Below, piece after piece: positions 5,559 to 13,006 of a stretch of DNA of 13,755 nucleotides (position 1 is the stretch's first letter; each line of letters begins with the position of its first letter). The position numbers and the translations under genes were made by a program. Origin of the DNA: an uncultured Phycisphaerales bacterium (GTDB taxonomy: Bacteria; Planctomycetota; Phycisphaerae; Sedimentisphaerales; Anaerobacaceae); contig CALEZT010000007.1 of assembly GCA_937927975.1 (NCBI GenBank), forward strand, positions 1 to 13,755. Direction: 5' to 3'. The notes under the pieces are model-generated. The model worked only from the letters and a program-made list of their open reading frames with translations. It made no database searches and was not told the origin of the DNA.

Positions 5559-7719
5559 GCAGCGAGCGTACGTCCTGGACTGCGTCGATATTGAACCGGG
5601 CTTTGGAGACGCCCGGGCCCACCTTGATGGAATAGGCATTTTCCGGAACCGCCGCGAACATCTCTTCGTCGGTGTAGTCGTCTCCCAGGGCCAGCAGCAG
5701 GTCCCAGGGCTCGGTTTCGATCAGCAACTGGGCGGCCCGCGCCTTGCTGATGCCGTAGCGGCGGATCTCCAGGATCTTGTTGCCTTCGAAGATCCCCACG
5801 TCGATGTTCTCCGTCAGACTCGCCAGTGCACCGCGAAGCTCCTGCATCCGGACGGCGGCCAGCGCGGGGTCCGCCCGCCGGTAGTGCCAGACGAGAGAGA
5901 AGTCCTTCTCTTCCACCAACGAGCCCGGCGTGCGGTCTCGATAGAGTTCCAGGATGGGACGGATCGATTGTTTCCATTCCTCGTTGACCGGTTGGGAGCT
6001 TCGCCAGTCTTGTCCCCGCCGTCGGATCCAGCCGCCGTGCTCGGCCACGATCGAAATGTTCATCTGCCCGAGCCAGCGGTCGAGGGTGCCTCGGTCTCGC
6101 CCGCTGACGATGGCGACGTGGTTGCCTGGATCGGCGATCAGCGCATCGAGCAGCTCCAGGAGTTCAGGATCAGGACCGGCCTGCCCCGGACGGCTTCGGA
6201 AGCCCACGAGCGTGCCGTCATAGTCCAGCAGCAGCAATCGGTTTTCTGCGGTCGCGTACTGGCGACACAAGGCTTCGACGTCCTCCTGGGACAGTTTGTG
6301 CGAAGCCATTCGCCGCTGTCGGGTCTTGACTTCAGCCAGCGCGTGAATGAAGTCGCGGGACCAGCGGCTCACGTCATACCGGCGCAGCCGCTCCTGCATG
6401 ATGCGGTTCCGCTCGATCTGCTCCGATTCGGGCATTTCCAGGGCCTCTTTGATGGCCCGGCCCACCGCCTCCCGGTCGTTGACGTTGACGATCAGGGCTT
6501 CGCCCAGCTCGCCTGCGGCGCCGGTCATCTCGCTGAGGATCAACACGCCTCGCCCATCGACCTTGGTCGCCACGAACTCCTTGGCGATCAGGTTCATCCC
6601 ATCCCGCAAGGGCGTGACCAGACACACGTCGGCGGCGCTGTACAGGGCGGTCAGCGTCTTGAAAGGCATCGAGCGGTACAGATACCACACAGGCATGTAC
6701 CCGATGGCGCCGTGCTCTCCGTTGACCCGCCCGATCAGTTGTTCCAGCCGCTCGCGGAGCAATTGATAATCCTCGATCCCCGTGCGGGAGGGGACCGCCA
6801 CGATGATCAGGGTGACTTCGCCCTCATACTGCGGCCAGGTCGAGAGAAACCAGTTGAACGCCTCCAAACGCTCCACGATGCCCTTGGTGTAATCGAGCCG
6901 GTCGATGGAGAGTATGATCTTGCGGTTGCCGACCGTGTTGCGGATCGTATCGATCTCGGTCTTCACATCCTCGTCGAGAGCGGCCTGGACGTGCTTGTCG
7001 AAATCGACGCCCAGAGGGAAAGCGTCGACTTTCACGATTCGGTCGTGCACCGCCAGCTCGCCCATCGAATGCTCCAGGCCGCAGATTCGCACGACGCTGC
7101 TGAGGAAGTGGCGGACGTAATCGTAGGTGTGAAAGCCGATCAGATCGGCGCCGAGCAGGCCCTGGAGGATCTCCTCGCGCCAGGGGAGCACACGGAACAG
7201 CTCCGACGACGGCCAGGGGATGTGGAGGAAGTACCCGATGTGCAGATCGGGAGCCCTTTCCCGAAGCATCTGGGGCAGCAGCATCAACTGGAAGTCGTGG
7301 ACCCATACGGAGTCGCCGGGCTCGACGACTTTCATCAACTCATCGCAGAACAGGCGGTTCACCTGCTGATACGAAGTCCAGAAGTTCTGTGCGAACGTGG
7401 TGCGCACGAGGAAATAATGAAACAGAGGCCAGATCGTCTTGTTGCAGAATCCCAGATAGTACTCGTCGACTTGCTTTTGGGAGAGGAATACAGGCACACA
7501 TCCCATGCCCGCCAGTTCTTCGCGGAGCTGTTCCCTGTCGTTGTCGCCGGCGGATTCCTCGGAGATCCCCGGCCACCCGACCCACACGCGCTGGAGCGCC
7601 TCCGGCAGCGAGGCCAGTGCGGCGGCCAGACCGCCCGGGCTGGGAGTCGCCTGGAACCTGCCCTTGCGCTTGGCCACGCTGATCGGCAGGCGATTGGCAG
7701 CTATGATCAATCTTCCCAT
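5461..7719 (-). CDS. otsAB: Bifunctional trehalose-6-phosphate synthase/phosphatase
   Basis: A 752-residue fusion that makes trehalose from UDP-glucose and glucose 6-phosphate in the cytoplasm, usually for osmotic or desiccation tolerance. The GT20 synthase domain (1-470) has the N-loop SPGGLA (27-32), VWVHDFQLMLLP (138-149), the phosphate-binding Arg/Lys in SIDRLDYTKG (R274, K279) and DGMNLIAKEF (373-382). The HAD phosphatase domain (about 490-727) has DYDGTL (499-504), VSGR (538-541), the GNK lysine (K648) and GDDYTDEEMF (679-688). Both active sites look complete. From about residue 728 the tail (SSSHRPASPSGRP...) has non-coding codon usage and lies antisense to the remnant at 5424-5558. 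The natural stop was probably lost in a deletion, adding about 25 spurious residues. The ATG at 7719 has a GAGGGGG site upstream. It is divergent from the glycosyltransferase gene. Confidence 0.96.
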   Translation of the reverse strand: MGRLIIAANRLPISVAKRKGRFQATPSPGGLAAALASLPEALQRVWVGWPGISEESAGDNDREQLREELAGMGCVPVFLSQKQVDEYYLGFCNKTIWPLFHYFLVRTTFAQNFWTSYQQVNRLFCDELMKVVEPGDSVWVHDFQLMLLPQMLRERAPDLHIGYFLHIPWPSSELFRVLPWREEILQGLLGADLIGFHTYDYVRHFLSSVVRICGLEHSMGELAVHDRIVKVDAFPLGVDFDKHVQAALDEDVKTEIDTIRNTVGNRKIILSIDRLDYTKGIVERLEAFNWFLSTWPQYEGEVTLIIVAVPSRTGIEDYQLLRERLEQLIGRVNGEHGAIGYMPVWYLYRSMPFKTLTALYSAADVCLVTPLRDGMNLIAKEFVATKVDGRGVLILSEMTGAAGELGEALIVNVNDREAVGRAIKEALEMPESEQIERNRIMQERLRRYDVSRWSRDFIHALAEVKTRQRRMASHKLSQEDVEALCRQYATAENRLLLLDYDGTLVGFRSRPGQAGPDPELLELLDALIADPGNHVAIVSGRDRGTLDRWLGQMNISIVAEHGGWIRRRGQDWRSSQPVNEEWKQSIRPILELYRDRTPGSLVEEKDFSLVWHYRRADPALAAVRMQELRGALASLTENIDVGIFEGNKILEIRRYGISKARAAQLLIETEPWDLLLALGDDYTDEEMFAAVPENAYSIKVGPGVSKARFNIDAVQDVRSLLKRLVDLSSSHRPASPSGRPGGTRSPAASPGS

Positions 7720-7821
7720 GATTCATACCCCCTCATTCGTTGGGTTCCGGCGGAGAACCGTGCGGTGTCTCGCATCCGAGCTCCGCGGCGCCCGACGCTG
7801 CATTATTCGAGATCGCAACCT

Positions 7822-7850
7822 ACTATAGCCCGTTTTTCACGCGAGGGCAA
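7822..7850 (-). promoter_or_regulatory. Sigma-70-type promoter for otsAB
   Basis: On the minus strand, TTGCCC (7850-7845) and TATAGT (7827-7822) are separated by exactly 17 bp. The -10 matches consensus at 5 of 6 positions and the -35 at 4 of 6. The start site would be near 7815, leaving a leader of roughly 95 nt before ATG 7719. Confidence 0.55.
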
Positions 7851-7968
7851 AGCCAAATCGCGAATCCACCGAGGAACGCGTTGCGGGACGATTTGGGATG
7901 GTCTGGGCGGGGGTTTTGGGGTAGAATGGTGTGAGGCTATTCGGGCATCGGATGGCCGGTGGAGCAGA

Positions 7969-9108
7969 ATGGAAACACAGTGGAGCATTCCAAGTGAACA
8001 GGCCGATACGGAAGGAGCGACTTTTCGCAAGTCGTTGCGGCCGGTCCTGATCGTCTCGGCGCAGAATCTCACGGAGCATGCGACGTTTCTTCGACGGCTG
8101 CTCGTGGGCATGGCGGACGAGTCGATCCCTGTGGCTCTGGTCTGCCCGCCGGGGTTCGACACCGAGTCGGTGGCCCCCGCGCCGGCGGCTCTGTTCACCC
8201 ATCCGCTGCTGCCTCTTCCGCTGATGGAGCACGTGGGGGTCGATCGGTTGACCATGCAGTTGGAGCGGTTCCGACCCAGCGTTCTGCATTGTCTGTGCGA
8301 GAGCCGCGCGGGCCTGACGCGCCGGATCGCCCGTCGGCTGGGTCTGCCGTACGTGCTCACGATCAACTCTCTGGCCGCGAAGGTGCGCCGGTTGCCCGTC
8401 TCGTCGCATCGCTGTGCCAGGATCGTCGTCCCCGCCGAGACCATCAGCGTCCACGTGGCCAAAGCTCTGCCCCGATTTGCCGACCGGATCGTCCAGGTCA
8501 ACATGGGCAGCTTCGTGGACACCGACATGATGTGTTTTTCCGACCCGTCGCGGTTGCCGAGCCTGGTGGTGGCGCATCCGCTCCGTCGCGCGTCGGATTT
8601 TGCGAATCTCTTCAAGGCGGTCAAGTCGTTGCGGACGGACAATCGCGAGTTCATGATGGTGATCATGGGGGCCGGACCCGCGGAACACGCGCTCCGCAGA
8701 ATGCTTGTGACCCTCGGTCTGTCGGACGTCGTCACGATCGTGCCGATCCTGAATCCCTGGCGGTCCGTCGTGGCGGCCGGGGATATCTTCGTCCAGCCCA
8801 AACCGCTCCGGGGATTCAGCTCCTTCCTGCTGGAAGCGATGGCCGTGGGCACAGCGGTGGCCGCCTGCTGGGGCGGGGTCGACGACTTGATCGTTCCCAA
8901 CCAGACCGCCCTGACTTTCGAACCCGACAGCGAACCCAGCATCCGACAGACGCTCAAGCAGTTGCTCGACGACCGCGATTGCGCCCGTCGGCTGGCCGCG
9001 ACCGCCCAGGAACACGTCAGGGCCAGGTATTCCGTCAGCGTGATGGTTTCGGGCATGCTCAAGACCTATGCCCAAGCCCAGCAGTTTCGGTCTCAGCCGT
9101 GCGCCTGA
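7969..9108 (+). CDS. GT4-type glycosyltransferase
   Basis: A 379-residue retaining glycosyltransferase of the GT-B fold, resembling family GT4. The N-terminal Rossmann half starts at PVLIVSAQNLTEHATFLRRL (25-44) and includes VLTINSLAAKVRR. The C-terminal nucleotide-sugar half contains VIMGAGPAEHALRRM (231-245), the helix-strand DVVTIVPI, and SSFLLEAMAVGTAVAA followed by GGVDDLIV. In GT4 the donor-binding motif is E-x7-E; here the second Glu is E289, but the first position is Arg281 (LRGFSSFLLE). That is unusual and makes the donor hard to predict. No signal peptide or membrane segment is seen. The acceptor is unknown; the neighbouring trehalose gene suggests but does not prove a sugar-related link. 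The ATG at 7969 has GGAG 4 nt upstream. A lone -10-like TAGAAT (7922-7927) precedes it without a clear -35. Confidence 0.8.
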   Translation: METQWSIPSEQADTEGATFRKSLRPVLIVSAQNLTEHATFLRRLLVGMADESIPVALVCPPGFDTESVAPAPAALFTHPLLPLPLMEHVGVDRLTMQLERFRPSVLHCLCESRAGLTRRIARRLGLPYVLTINSLAAKVRRLPVSSHRCARIVVPAETISVHVAKALPRFADRIVQVNMGSFVDTDMMCFSDPSRLPSLVVAHPLRRASDFANLFKAVKSLRTDNREFMMVIMGAGPAEHALRRMLVTLGLSDVVTIVPILNPWRSVVAAGDIFVQPKPLRGFSSFLLEAMAVGTAVAACWGGVDDLIVPNQTALTFEPDSEPSIRQTLKQLLDDRDCARRLAATAQEHVRARYSVSVMVSGMLKTYAQAQQFRSQPCA

Positions 9109-9156
9109 TTCGGTTTTCGGGGTTTTTCTTGAATCGTTTCGCCGCGATCGACGCCT

Positions 9157-9197
9157 TATAATAGACGTCCCAGGCTTGGAGTCCGCGTTGAGCGGAC
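9157..9197 (+). promoter_or_regulatory. -10 box and leader hairpin of the sensor-fused sigma gene
   Basis: A perfect TATAAT sits at 9157-9162, with no good -35 at 16-18 bp; the nearest, TTGAAT at 9129-9134, is 22 bp away. An activator or another sigma factor may therefore be needed. In the predicted leader, GTCCGC (9181-9186) and GCGGAC (9192-9197) form a perfect 6-bp stem with a GTTGA loop. Confidence 0.4.
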
Positions 9198-9233
9198 CTT
9201 CCGCGTGCGACGGGCCTTTGGAGATGACGCGAT

Positions 9234-11267
9234 ATGGCCGAAAATGAGGCGATTTTGCTGAGACGATTCGCCCGCAGCGGCGATGCGGAGGCGTTCGCCG
9301 AGATCATCCGGCGGTACGCGGGACTGGTCTACGGCGCTGCTTTGCGAGTCCTGACGGACGTCGATCGAGCGTCGGACATCGCCCAGGACACGTTTCTGCA
9401 ACTGGCCAAGGACGCCGGGAACGTAACGGGCTCTCTGCCCGGCTGGCTGCACCGCGTGGCCACCCACAAGGCCATCGACCAGGTTCGTCGCGACGCCACG
9501 CGCAGACGCCGCGAGGCCGAACATGCGGTCCTGCGATCCGACGAGGCAACCGATTGGAGGGAGATCTCGCCTTTCGTGGACGAGGGACTCAATCTGCTCG
9601 ATCCGAACGTTCGGAGCATCCTGATCGCGCACTTCCTGGAAGGGCAGTCCACGCGGGAAATCGCTCGGACGCAGGGCGTTTCCCAGGCCACCATTTCCCG
9701 CCGGATCGAGACGGGCGTTGAGCTGCTTCGCGCGGGCCTTCGCCGGCGCGGGATTCTCGTCGCCGCCGGGACGCTCGCTCTGCTTCTGGGGGAGAACGCG
9801 GTCAAGGCGGCGCCGCAGGCATTGATGACGGAACTGGGCAAGATCGCCTTGATCAGCGGGTCTTTGGTGGGCACAACGACAACCGCAGCGACCGTTTCCG
9901 GCCTGGGGGCACTGGCCGGCGGCGCGTTGACCGCGGTGAAGAGCAACGTCCTGATCGTGGCGACCGCAGCGGTCGTGGTGATCGGGGTCGGCTCCGTCGC
10001 GACGTATCAGCACATCGCCCGACCCGCTCGGCTCCCGATTCCGGCGTCCTGGGAGTCCGCGGGATCGCATGCGATCGAGTCCCGCCCGACCACGGGGCAC
10101 GATCCGTCAACGCAGCCCGACGCGGCTGGGAACGTCGAAGTCGTTGCGGCCGGCGACCCGAGCGGCAATTCCCCTGCAGCAAGGGGTCCGGTTCTGATCC
10201 GCCAGGGTTTGGCAGGCCCCGAAGCGGAAACGGACCCTCGGACCTATACTGGCCCGCGTGGAGAGGTACCGATCGTTGCGAGCCTGGGGAACCCTTCTCC
10301 CTTGCAGCGCGTGCCCGGTGGATCTTCGTCCTCTGCGGGCGCGGACCCCTGCGAGACGTCCATTCCCCTGGAGTTCGCGCGGCAAGGGCATCAGAGCCAG
10401 TCGGAGCCTGTCGCTGTGGAATCGCCTTATGAAATCGTTCAACGGTTGCGGCGAGAAGCGACCGCCGGAATCTTTGATGGCTACGTCGATCCGAACCTGG
10501 CAGGCGATGTGTCGCTGAGTTCGGTTGTGGCCAGGGCCGAATTGAAGCTCGCGTCGCCGTTTCGGGGCAGCCCGGTCGGGACGATGGGATTCCAGCATCA
10601 AACCACGGCGACGGTGAAGCCCGCCGGCATCGTGGAGACGCCGCCGGATGCGCCGCGCGAGCCGGTGTACTTCGTGGTCGGAGCGGGCGACCGGGAGATT
10701 CAGGGGATTACCTATCGATCGATCCGCTCGCCGGGCGAGGTTATGCTGATCCTGGACACCGACGCCGACGGACTCTGGTCCAATGAGACGACGTACGTGG
10801 GCCGCAGGTTGTGGGCGTACCCCATGACGGCCACGTATGAGTTCGGTCCCATCTTCCTACGCCAGGGGGCGACCGAACCGACGGGCGAATCGCTGTACGC
10901 CCAGTGCTCGAACGGGCAATGGCTGACGTTCTGGCCGGCGTTCTACCGCGACGGCACGGTCGCCTTGGACGGCAAGACCTACCGAATAGGGCTGGTCGAT
11001 TCCGATTTCGACGGTCGGTTCAACAAAGCCCTCGGCCCGGTCGCCCTGAACGCTCGGGATGCGGGGTGCGATCTGCTGGCGATCGACTTCAGCGGCGATT
11101 CGCAGTTCCTTCACAGGCCGATGGAGACGCCGGAGGTGATGCCCCTGGGCAAATGGGTTCGAATTGCCGGGCGGACCTATGGAATCGAGGTGGCCGAGGA
11201 CGGCGGCTCGATCGAGTTTCGCCTCGCGGAACCGGTCGAGCCTGCCCAGCGGGACGTGTGTCGCTGA
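9234..11267 (+). CDS. ECF sigma factor fused to a membrane anchor and extracytoplasmic domain
   Basis: A 677-residue protein with four parts. Residues 1-175 are an ECF (sigma-70 family) factor: the sigma-2 part includes DRASDIAQDTFLQL and GWLHRVATHKAIDQVRRDATR; sigma-4 (about 122-172) includes the helix-turn-helix STREIARTQGVSQATISRRI. Residues 172-235 are an Ala/Leu/Gly-rich extension with KAAPQALMTELGKIAL, shared with the sigma factor at 13007. One transmembrane helix follows (about 238-258, NVLIVATAAVVVIGVGSVATY), then a Pro/Gly/Ser-rich linker of about 135 residues. The C-terminal domain (about 397-665) is paralogous to the exported protein next door, with shared stretches such as REIQGITYRS, PAFYRDGTV and DFDGRFN. 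It holds two acidic DxDxDG loops (D508-G513, D589-G594). The homology stops at 665; the downstream paralogue continues. Likely topology is sigma in the cytoplasm, sensor outside; the ligand is unknown. The start ATG has GGAG 10 nt upstream. It forms an operon with the next gene (28 bp gap). Confidence 0.85.
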   Translation: MAENEAILLRRFARSGDAEAFAEIIRRYAGLVYGAALRVLTDVDRASDIAQDTFLQLAKDAGNVTGSLPGWLHRVATHKAIDQVRRDATRRRREAEHAVLRSDEATDWREISPFVDEGLNLLDPNVRSILIAHFLEGQSTREIARTQGVSQATISRRIETGVELLRAGLRRRGILVAAGTLALLLGENAVKAAPQALMTELGKIALISGSLVGTTTTAATVSGLGALAGGALTAVKSNVLIVATAAVVVIGVGSVATYQHIARPARLPIPASWESAGSHAIESRPTTGHDPSTQPDAAGNVEVVAAGDPSGNSPAARGPVLIRQGLAGPEAETDPRTYTGPRGEVPIVASLGNPSPLQRVPGGSSSSAGADPCETSIPLEFARQGHQSQSEPVAVESPYEIVQRLRREATAGIFDGYVDPNLAGDVSLSSVVARAELKLASPFRGSPVGTMGFQHQTTATVKPAGIVETPPDAPREPVYFVVGAGDREIQGITYRSIRSPGEVMLILDTDADGLWSNETTYVGRRLWAYPMTATYEFGPIFLRQGATEPTGESLYAQCSNGQWLTFWPAFYRDGTVALDGKTYRIGLVDSDFDGRFNKALGPVALNARDAGCDLLAIDFSGDSQFLHRPMETPEVMPLGKWVRIAGRTYGIEVAEDGGSIEFRLAEPVEPAQRDVCR

Positions 11268-11295
11268 CGAGGGCTCTATCAAAGGAGATGACGCG

Positions 11296-12633
11296 ATGAA
11301 GAACGTGGATCTGCCTGGATTTCGTGCGTTCATCGCCCTGGCCCTGGTTCTGTCGGCATCCGGGCTGGCGACAGGCCAGACGAGGGAGTCGCCCTATGAG
11401 ACGATCGTGAGGCTCAAGCGCCAGGCCGCTGCGAAGGAATCTCAATCGACGCCGCCATCGGAGTCGGCTGGGCAGCTTGTGGCCAGGGCCGAATTGAAGC
11501 TGGTGCCTCCCTTCCAGTTCTGTCCGGCCACGGCCCTGGGATTCCAGCGGCAGGATACGACGACGGTCAGGCCACCTACGATCCGGGAAACCCCGCCGGG
11601 CGCGCCGCGCGAGCCGGTGTACTTCCCCGTTCGCGTGGGGGGCCGGGAGATCCAGGGAATCACCTACCGATCCACGCGTCCGCCGGGAGACGTGAAGCTC
11701 ATCCTGGACCTCGACGGCGACGGCCTCTGGTCGGACGAGAAGGTCTACATCGGCAGACGGAATCAGCTCTTGACATATTGTGCGTCCTATGAGTTCGGTC
11801 CCGTATATCTCAAGCAGGGCCGCAGCGAACCGGGGGGCGATGTATTCTACCCGCAGTGCACCGACGGCAAGTGGCTGACCTTCTATCCCGCGTTCTACCG
11901 CGACGGGACGGTCGTCCTGGAGGGCAAGACCCGCCGGGTCACGCTGGTCGATACCGACTTCGACGGCCGATTCAACGAGATGTTCCAGCCGCCAGCCCGG
12001 GGCTCGCGAGATCCGAACTCGGATGTGATTTCGATCGATTGCGACCGGCTTGTGGATGTGCCGGGCGGGGGCCGGCGATCCGTCGCGGTGACGATGCCCC
12101 TGAGCAAGGTGATCCACCTCGATGGCCGGTATTACGGCGTCGAGGTACCCGAGGATGGCAGTGTGATCGAGTTTCGCAGAGCGGAGCTGGCGTTTGGATC
12201 GCTCGACTTCGGCGGCAAGGAGATTGCCGCGGAGTTCTGGTCGGACGCCGGGCCCATGGAGGTGAATGGCGTCCAGCCGACGTGGCGATTGCCCGCCGGC
12301 AAGTACTATCTGCGATCTCTGAATCTGACAGAGATCGAGCAAGGCCATCGCTGGGGGTTCAAGCTCACCTCACCCGGAGAACTCGAGGATTTCGAGATCA
12401 AGCCCGGGCAGACGACCAAGGTCCGGATCGGCCCGCCATTCCAGGCGCGAGGGGCCATGGGCACGTATTTCCACAATCCGACCGCCACGGTTCGCATGTA
12501 CCTGGAGGGACGGGCGGGGGAGCGGTACAGCGCCGAGGTCACCAAGAACGGTCGTGCGGTGCCCGAACCGTCCTTCAAGATCCTGAACGCCGCCGGAACC
12601 GTGGTGCAGTCCGGCAAGTTCTCCTATGGCTGA
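11296..12633 (+). CDS. Exported paralogue of the sigma-factor sensor domain, stopped by an in-frame TGA
   Basis: A 445-residue protein up to the first stop. Residues 1-28 form a signal peptide (AFIALALVLSASGLATGQ), so it is probably exported. Residues 31-300 align throughout with the C-terminal domain of the upstream sigma factor, from SPYETIVRLKRQA to IEFRRAE, and carry two DxDxDG loops (D138-G143, D219-G224) of a type that often binds calcium. Residues 301-445 have no counterpart in the sigma factor. They look like one or two beta-rich modules (LPAGKYYLRSLNL, FEIKPGQTTKVRIGPPF). After TGA 12631-12633 the same frame continues coding-like for 52 more codons, so the true protein may be 498 residues or the gene may be damaged. 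The start ATG has AAGGAG 8 nt upstream; the 28-bp gap implies co-transcription with the sigma gene. I do not recognise a named family. Confidence 0.8.
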   Translation: MKNVDLPGFRAFIALALVLSASGLATGQTRESPYETIVRLKRQAAAKESQSTPPSESAGQLVARAELKLVPPFQFCPATALGFQRQDTTTVRPPTIRETPPGAPREPVYFPVRVGGREIQGITYRSTRPPGDVKLILDLDGDGLWSDEKVYIGRRNQLLTYCASYEFGPVYLKQGRSEPGGDVFYPQCTDGKWLTFYPAFYRDGTVVLEGKTRRVTLVDTDFDGRFNEMFQPPARGSRDPNSDVISIDCDRLVDVPGGGRRSVAVTMPLSKVIHLDGRYYGVEVPEDGSVIEFRRAELAFGSLDFGGKEIAAEFWSDAGPMEVNGVQPTWRLPAGKYYLRSLNLTEIEQGHRWGFKLTSPGELEDFEIKPGQTTKVRIGPPFQARGAMGTYFHNPTATVRMYLEGRAGERYSAEVTKNGRAVPEPSFKILNAAGTVVQSGKFSYG

Positions 12634-12792
12634 GGCCAGGCCGTGTACTCGTGGCGAGTACCCAAAACGGTCGGTTACGGCGGGCAGGGCTACGGCCAGG
12701 GGGCTCCTCGCGGGCCCTATCGGATCGAGGTCGAGACGCACATGGATGCGTTCGAAGTCACACAAGACGACGCGTGGCTCACGCTCAACTGA
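12634..12792 (+). other. In-frame coding continuation after the TGA of the exported protein
   Basis: Reading on through TGA 12631-12633 gives GQAVYSWRVPKTVGYGGQGY, then GQGAPRGPYRIEVETHMDAF, and ends EVTQDDAWLTLN at TGA 12790-12792. GC bias at third positions stays high and the peptide looks like the closing strands of a beta domain (YRIEVET). The sequence was therefore under coding constraint until recently or still is. Explanations are a nonsense mutation (TGC Cys or TGG Trp to TGA), a sequencing error, stop-codon readthrough or selenocysteine insertion. Confidence 0.6.
12641..12670 (+). promoter_or_regulatory. Stem-loop immediately downstream of the in-frame TGA
   Basis: GTACTCG (12645-12651) and CGAGTAC (12655-12661) form a perfect 7-bp stem with a TGG loop; CCGT (12641-12644) and ACGG (12667-12670) can extend it across an asymmetric bulge. 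The loop begins 18 nt after the TGA and has G at its second position. This lies within the loose geometry described for bacterial SECIS elements (loop of 3-14 nt, an early G, 16-37 nt from UGA). The fit is suggestive only, because such hairpins are common in GC-rich DNA. Confidence 0.35.
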
Positions 12793-12810
12793 CGTGCGAG
12801 CCGGACTGCC

Positions 12811-12865
12811 AAAGGGGACATTCTACTTTTTCGACCTCCGATGGGAAAAGTAGAATGTCCCCTTT
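12811..12865. repeat. 20-bp perfect inverted repeat (REP/MITE-like hairpin)
   Basis: AAAGGGGACATTCTACTTTT (12811-12830) is exactly reverse-complemented at 12846-12865, with a 15-nt loop between. The low-GC arms contrast with the surrounding genes. The GGGGACATTCTACTTTT motif is, to my recollection, a widely repeated element in bacterial genomes, often near REP-associated (IS200-like) transposases; no transposase is present here. Lying just after the putative extended stop at 12792, it could also block 3' exonucleases or assist termination. Confidence 0.8.
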
Positions 12866-12871
12866 TCTCTT

Positions 12872-12930
12872 ACGCCGGATCTAAACCGGTGGCGAGGCTG
12901 TAATCCGGGCTTCCGACCGGCGTTTTTTTT
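12872..12930 (+). terminator. Intrinsic terminator of the sigma/exported-protein operon
   Basis: ACGCCGG (12872-12878) pairs with CCGGCGT (12917-12923), which runs into eight T residues (12923-12930). A nested CCGG/CCGG hairpin (from 12905 and 12917) could serve by itself. It separates the operon from the second sigma gene. The 12634-13006 gap thus holds the post-TGA extension, the inverted repeat, this terminator and a promoter. Confidence 0.65.
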
Positions 12931-12939
12931 CTGAACGGT

Positions 12940-12968
12940 TTGCCTTTGTGTTCCGACCTATCTACGAT
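12940..12968 (+). promoter_or_regulatory. Candidate promoter for the second sigma factor gene
   Basis: TTGCCT (12940-12945) and TACGAT (12963-12968) are spaced by exactly 17 bp, each matching consensus at 4 of 6 positions. It follows the terminator, so the second sigma gene is probably its own transcription unit with a leader of about 30 nt. Confidence 0.45.
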
Positions 12969-13006
12969 GATGGACAGGAACGGAGCAGATCGACAGGAGA
13001 AGCATG

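Noticed and set aside
5527..7968. Very long plus-strand open frame antisense to otsAB, running into the glycosyltransferase gene
   Set aside because: It is the stop-poor complement of a GC-rich gene. Both otsAB active sites are intact on the minus strand, and the glycosyltransferase has its own ATG and ribosome binding site at 7969.
7803..9075. Two roughly 400-codon minus-strand frames opposite the glycosyltransferase
   Set aside because: Low-complexity translations with no recognisable motif; the plus-strand gene has clear GT-B features.
12872..12930. Riboswitch upstream of the second sigma gene
   Set aside because: The stem with eight T residues is adequately explained as a terminator, it lies upstream of the predicted promoter, and I recognise no conserved aptamer motif.
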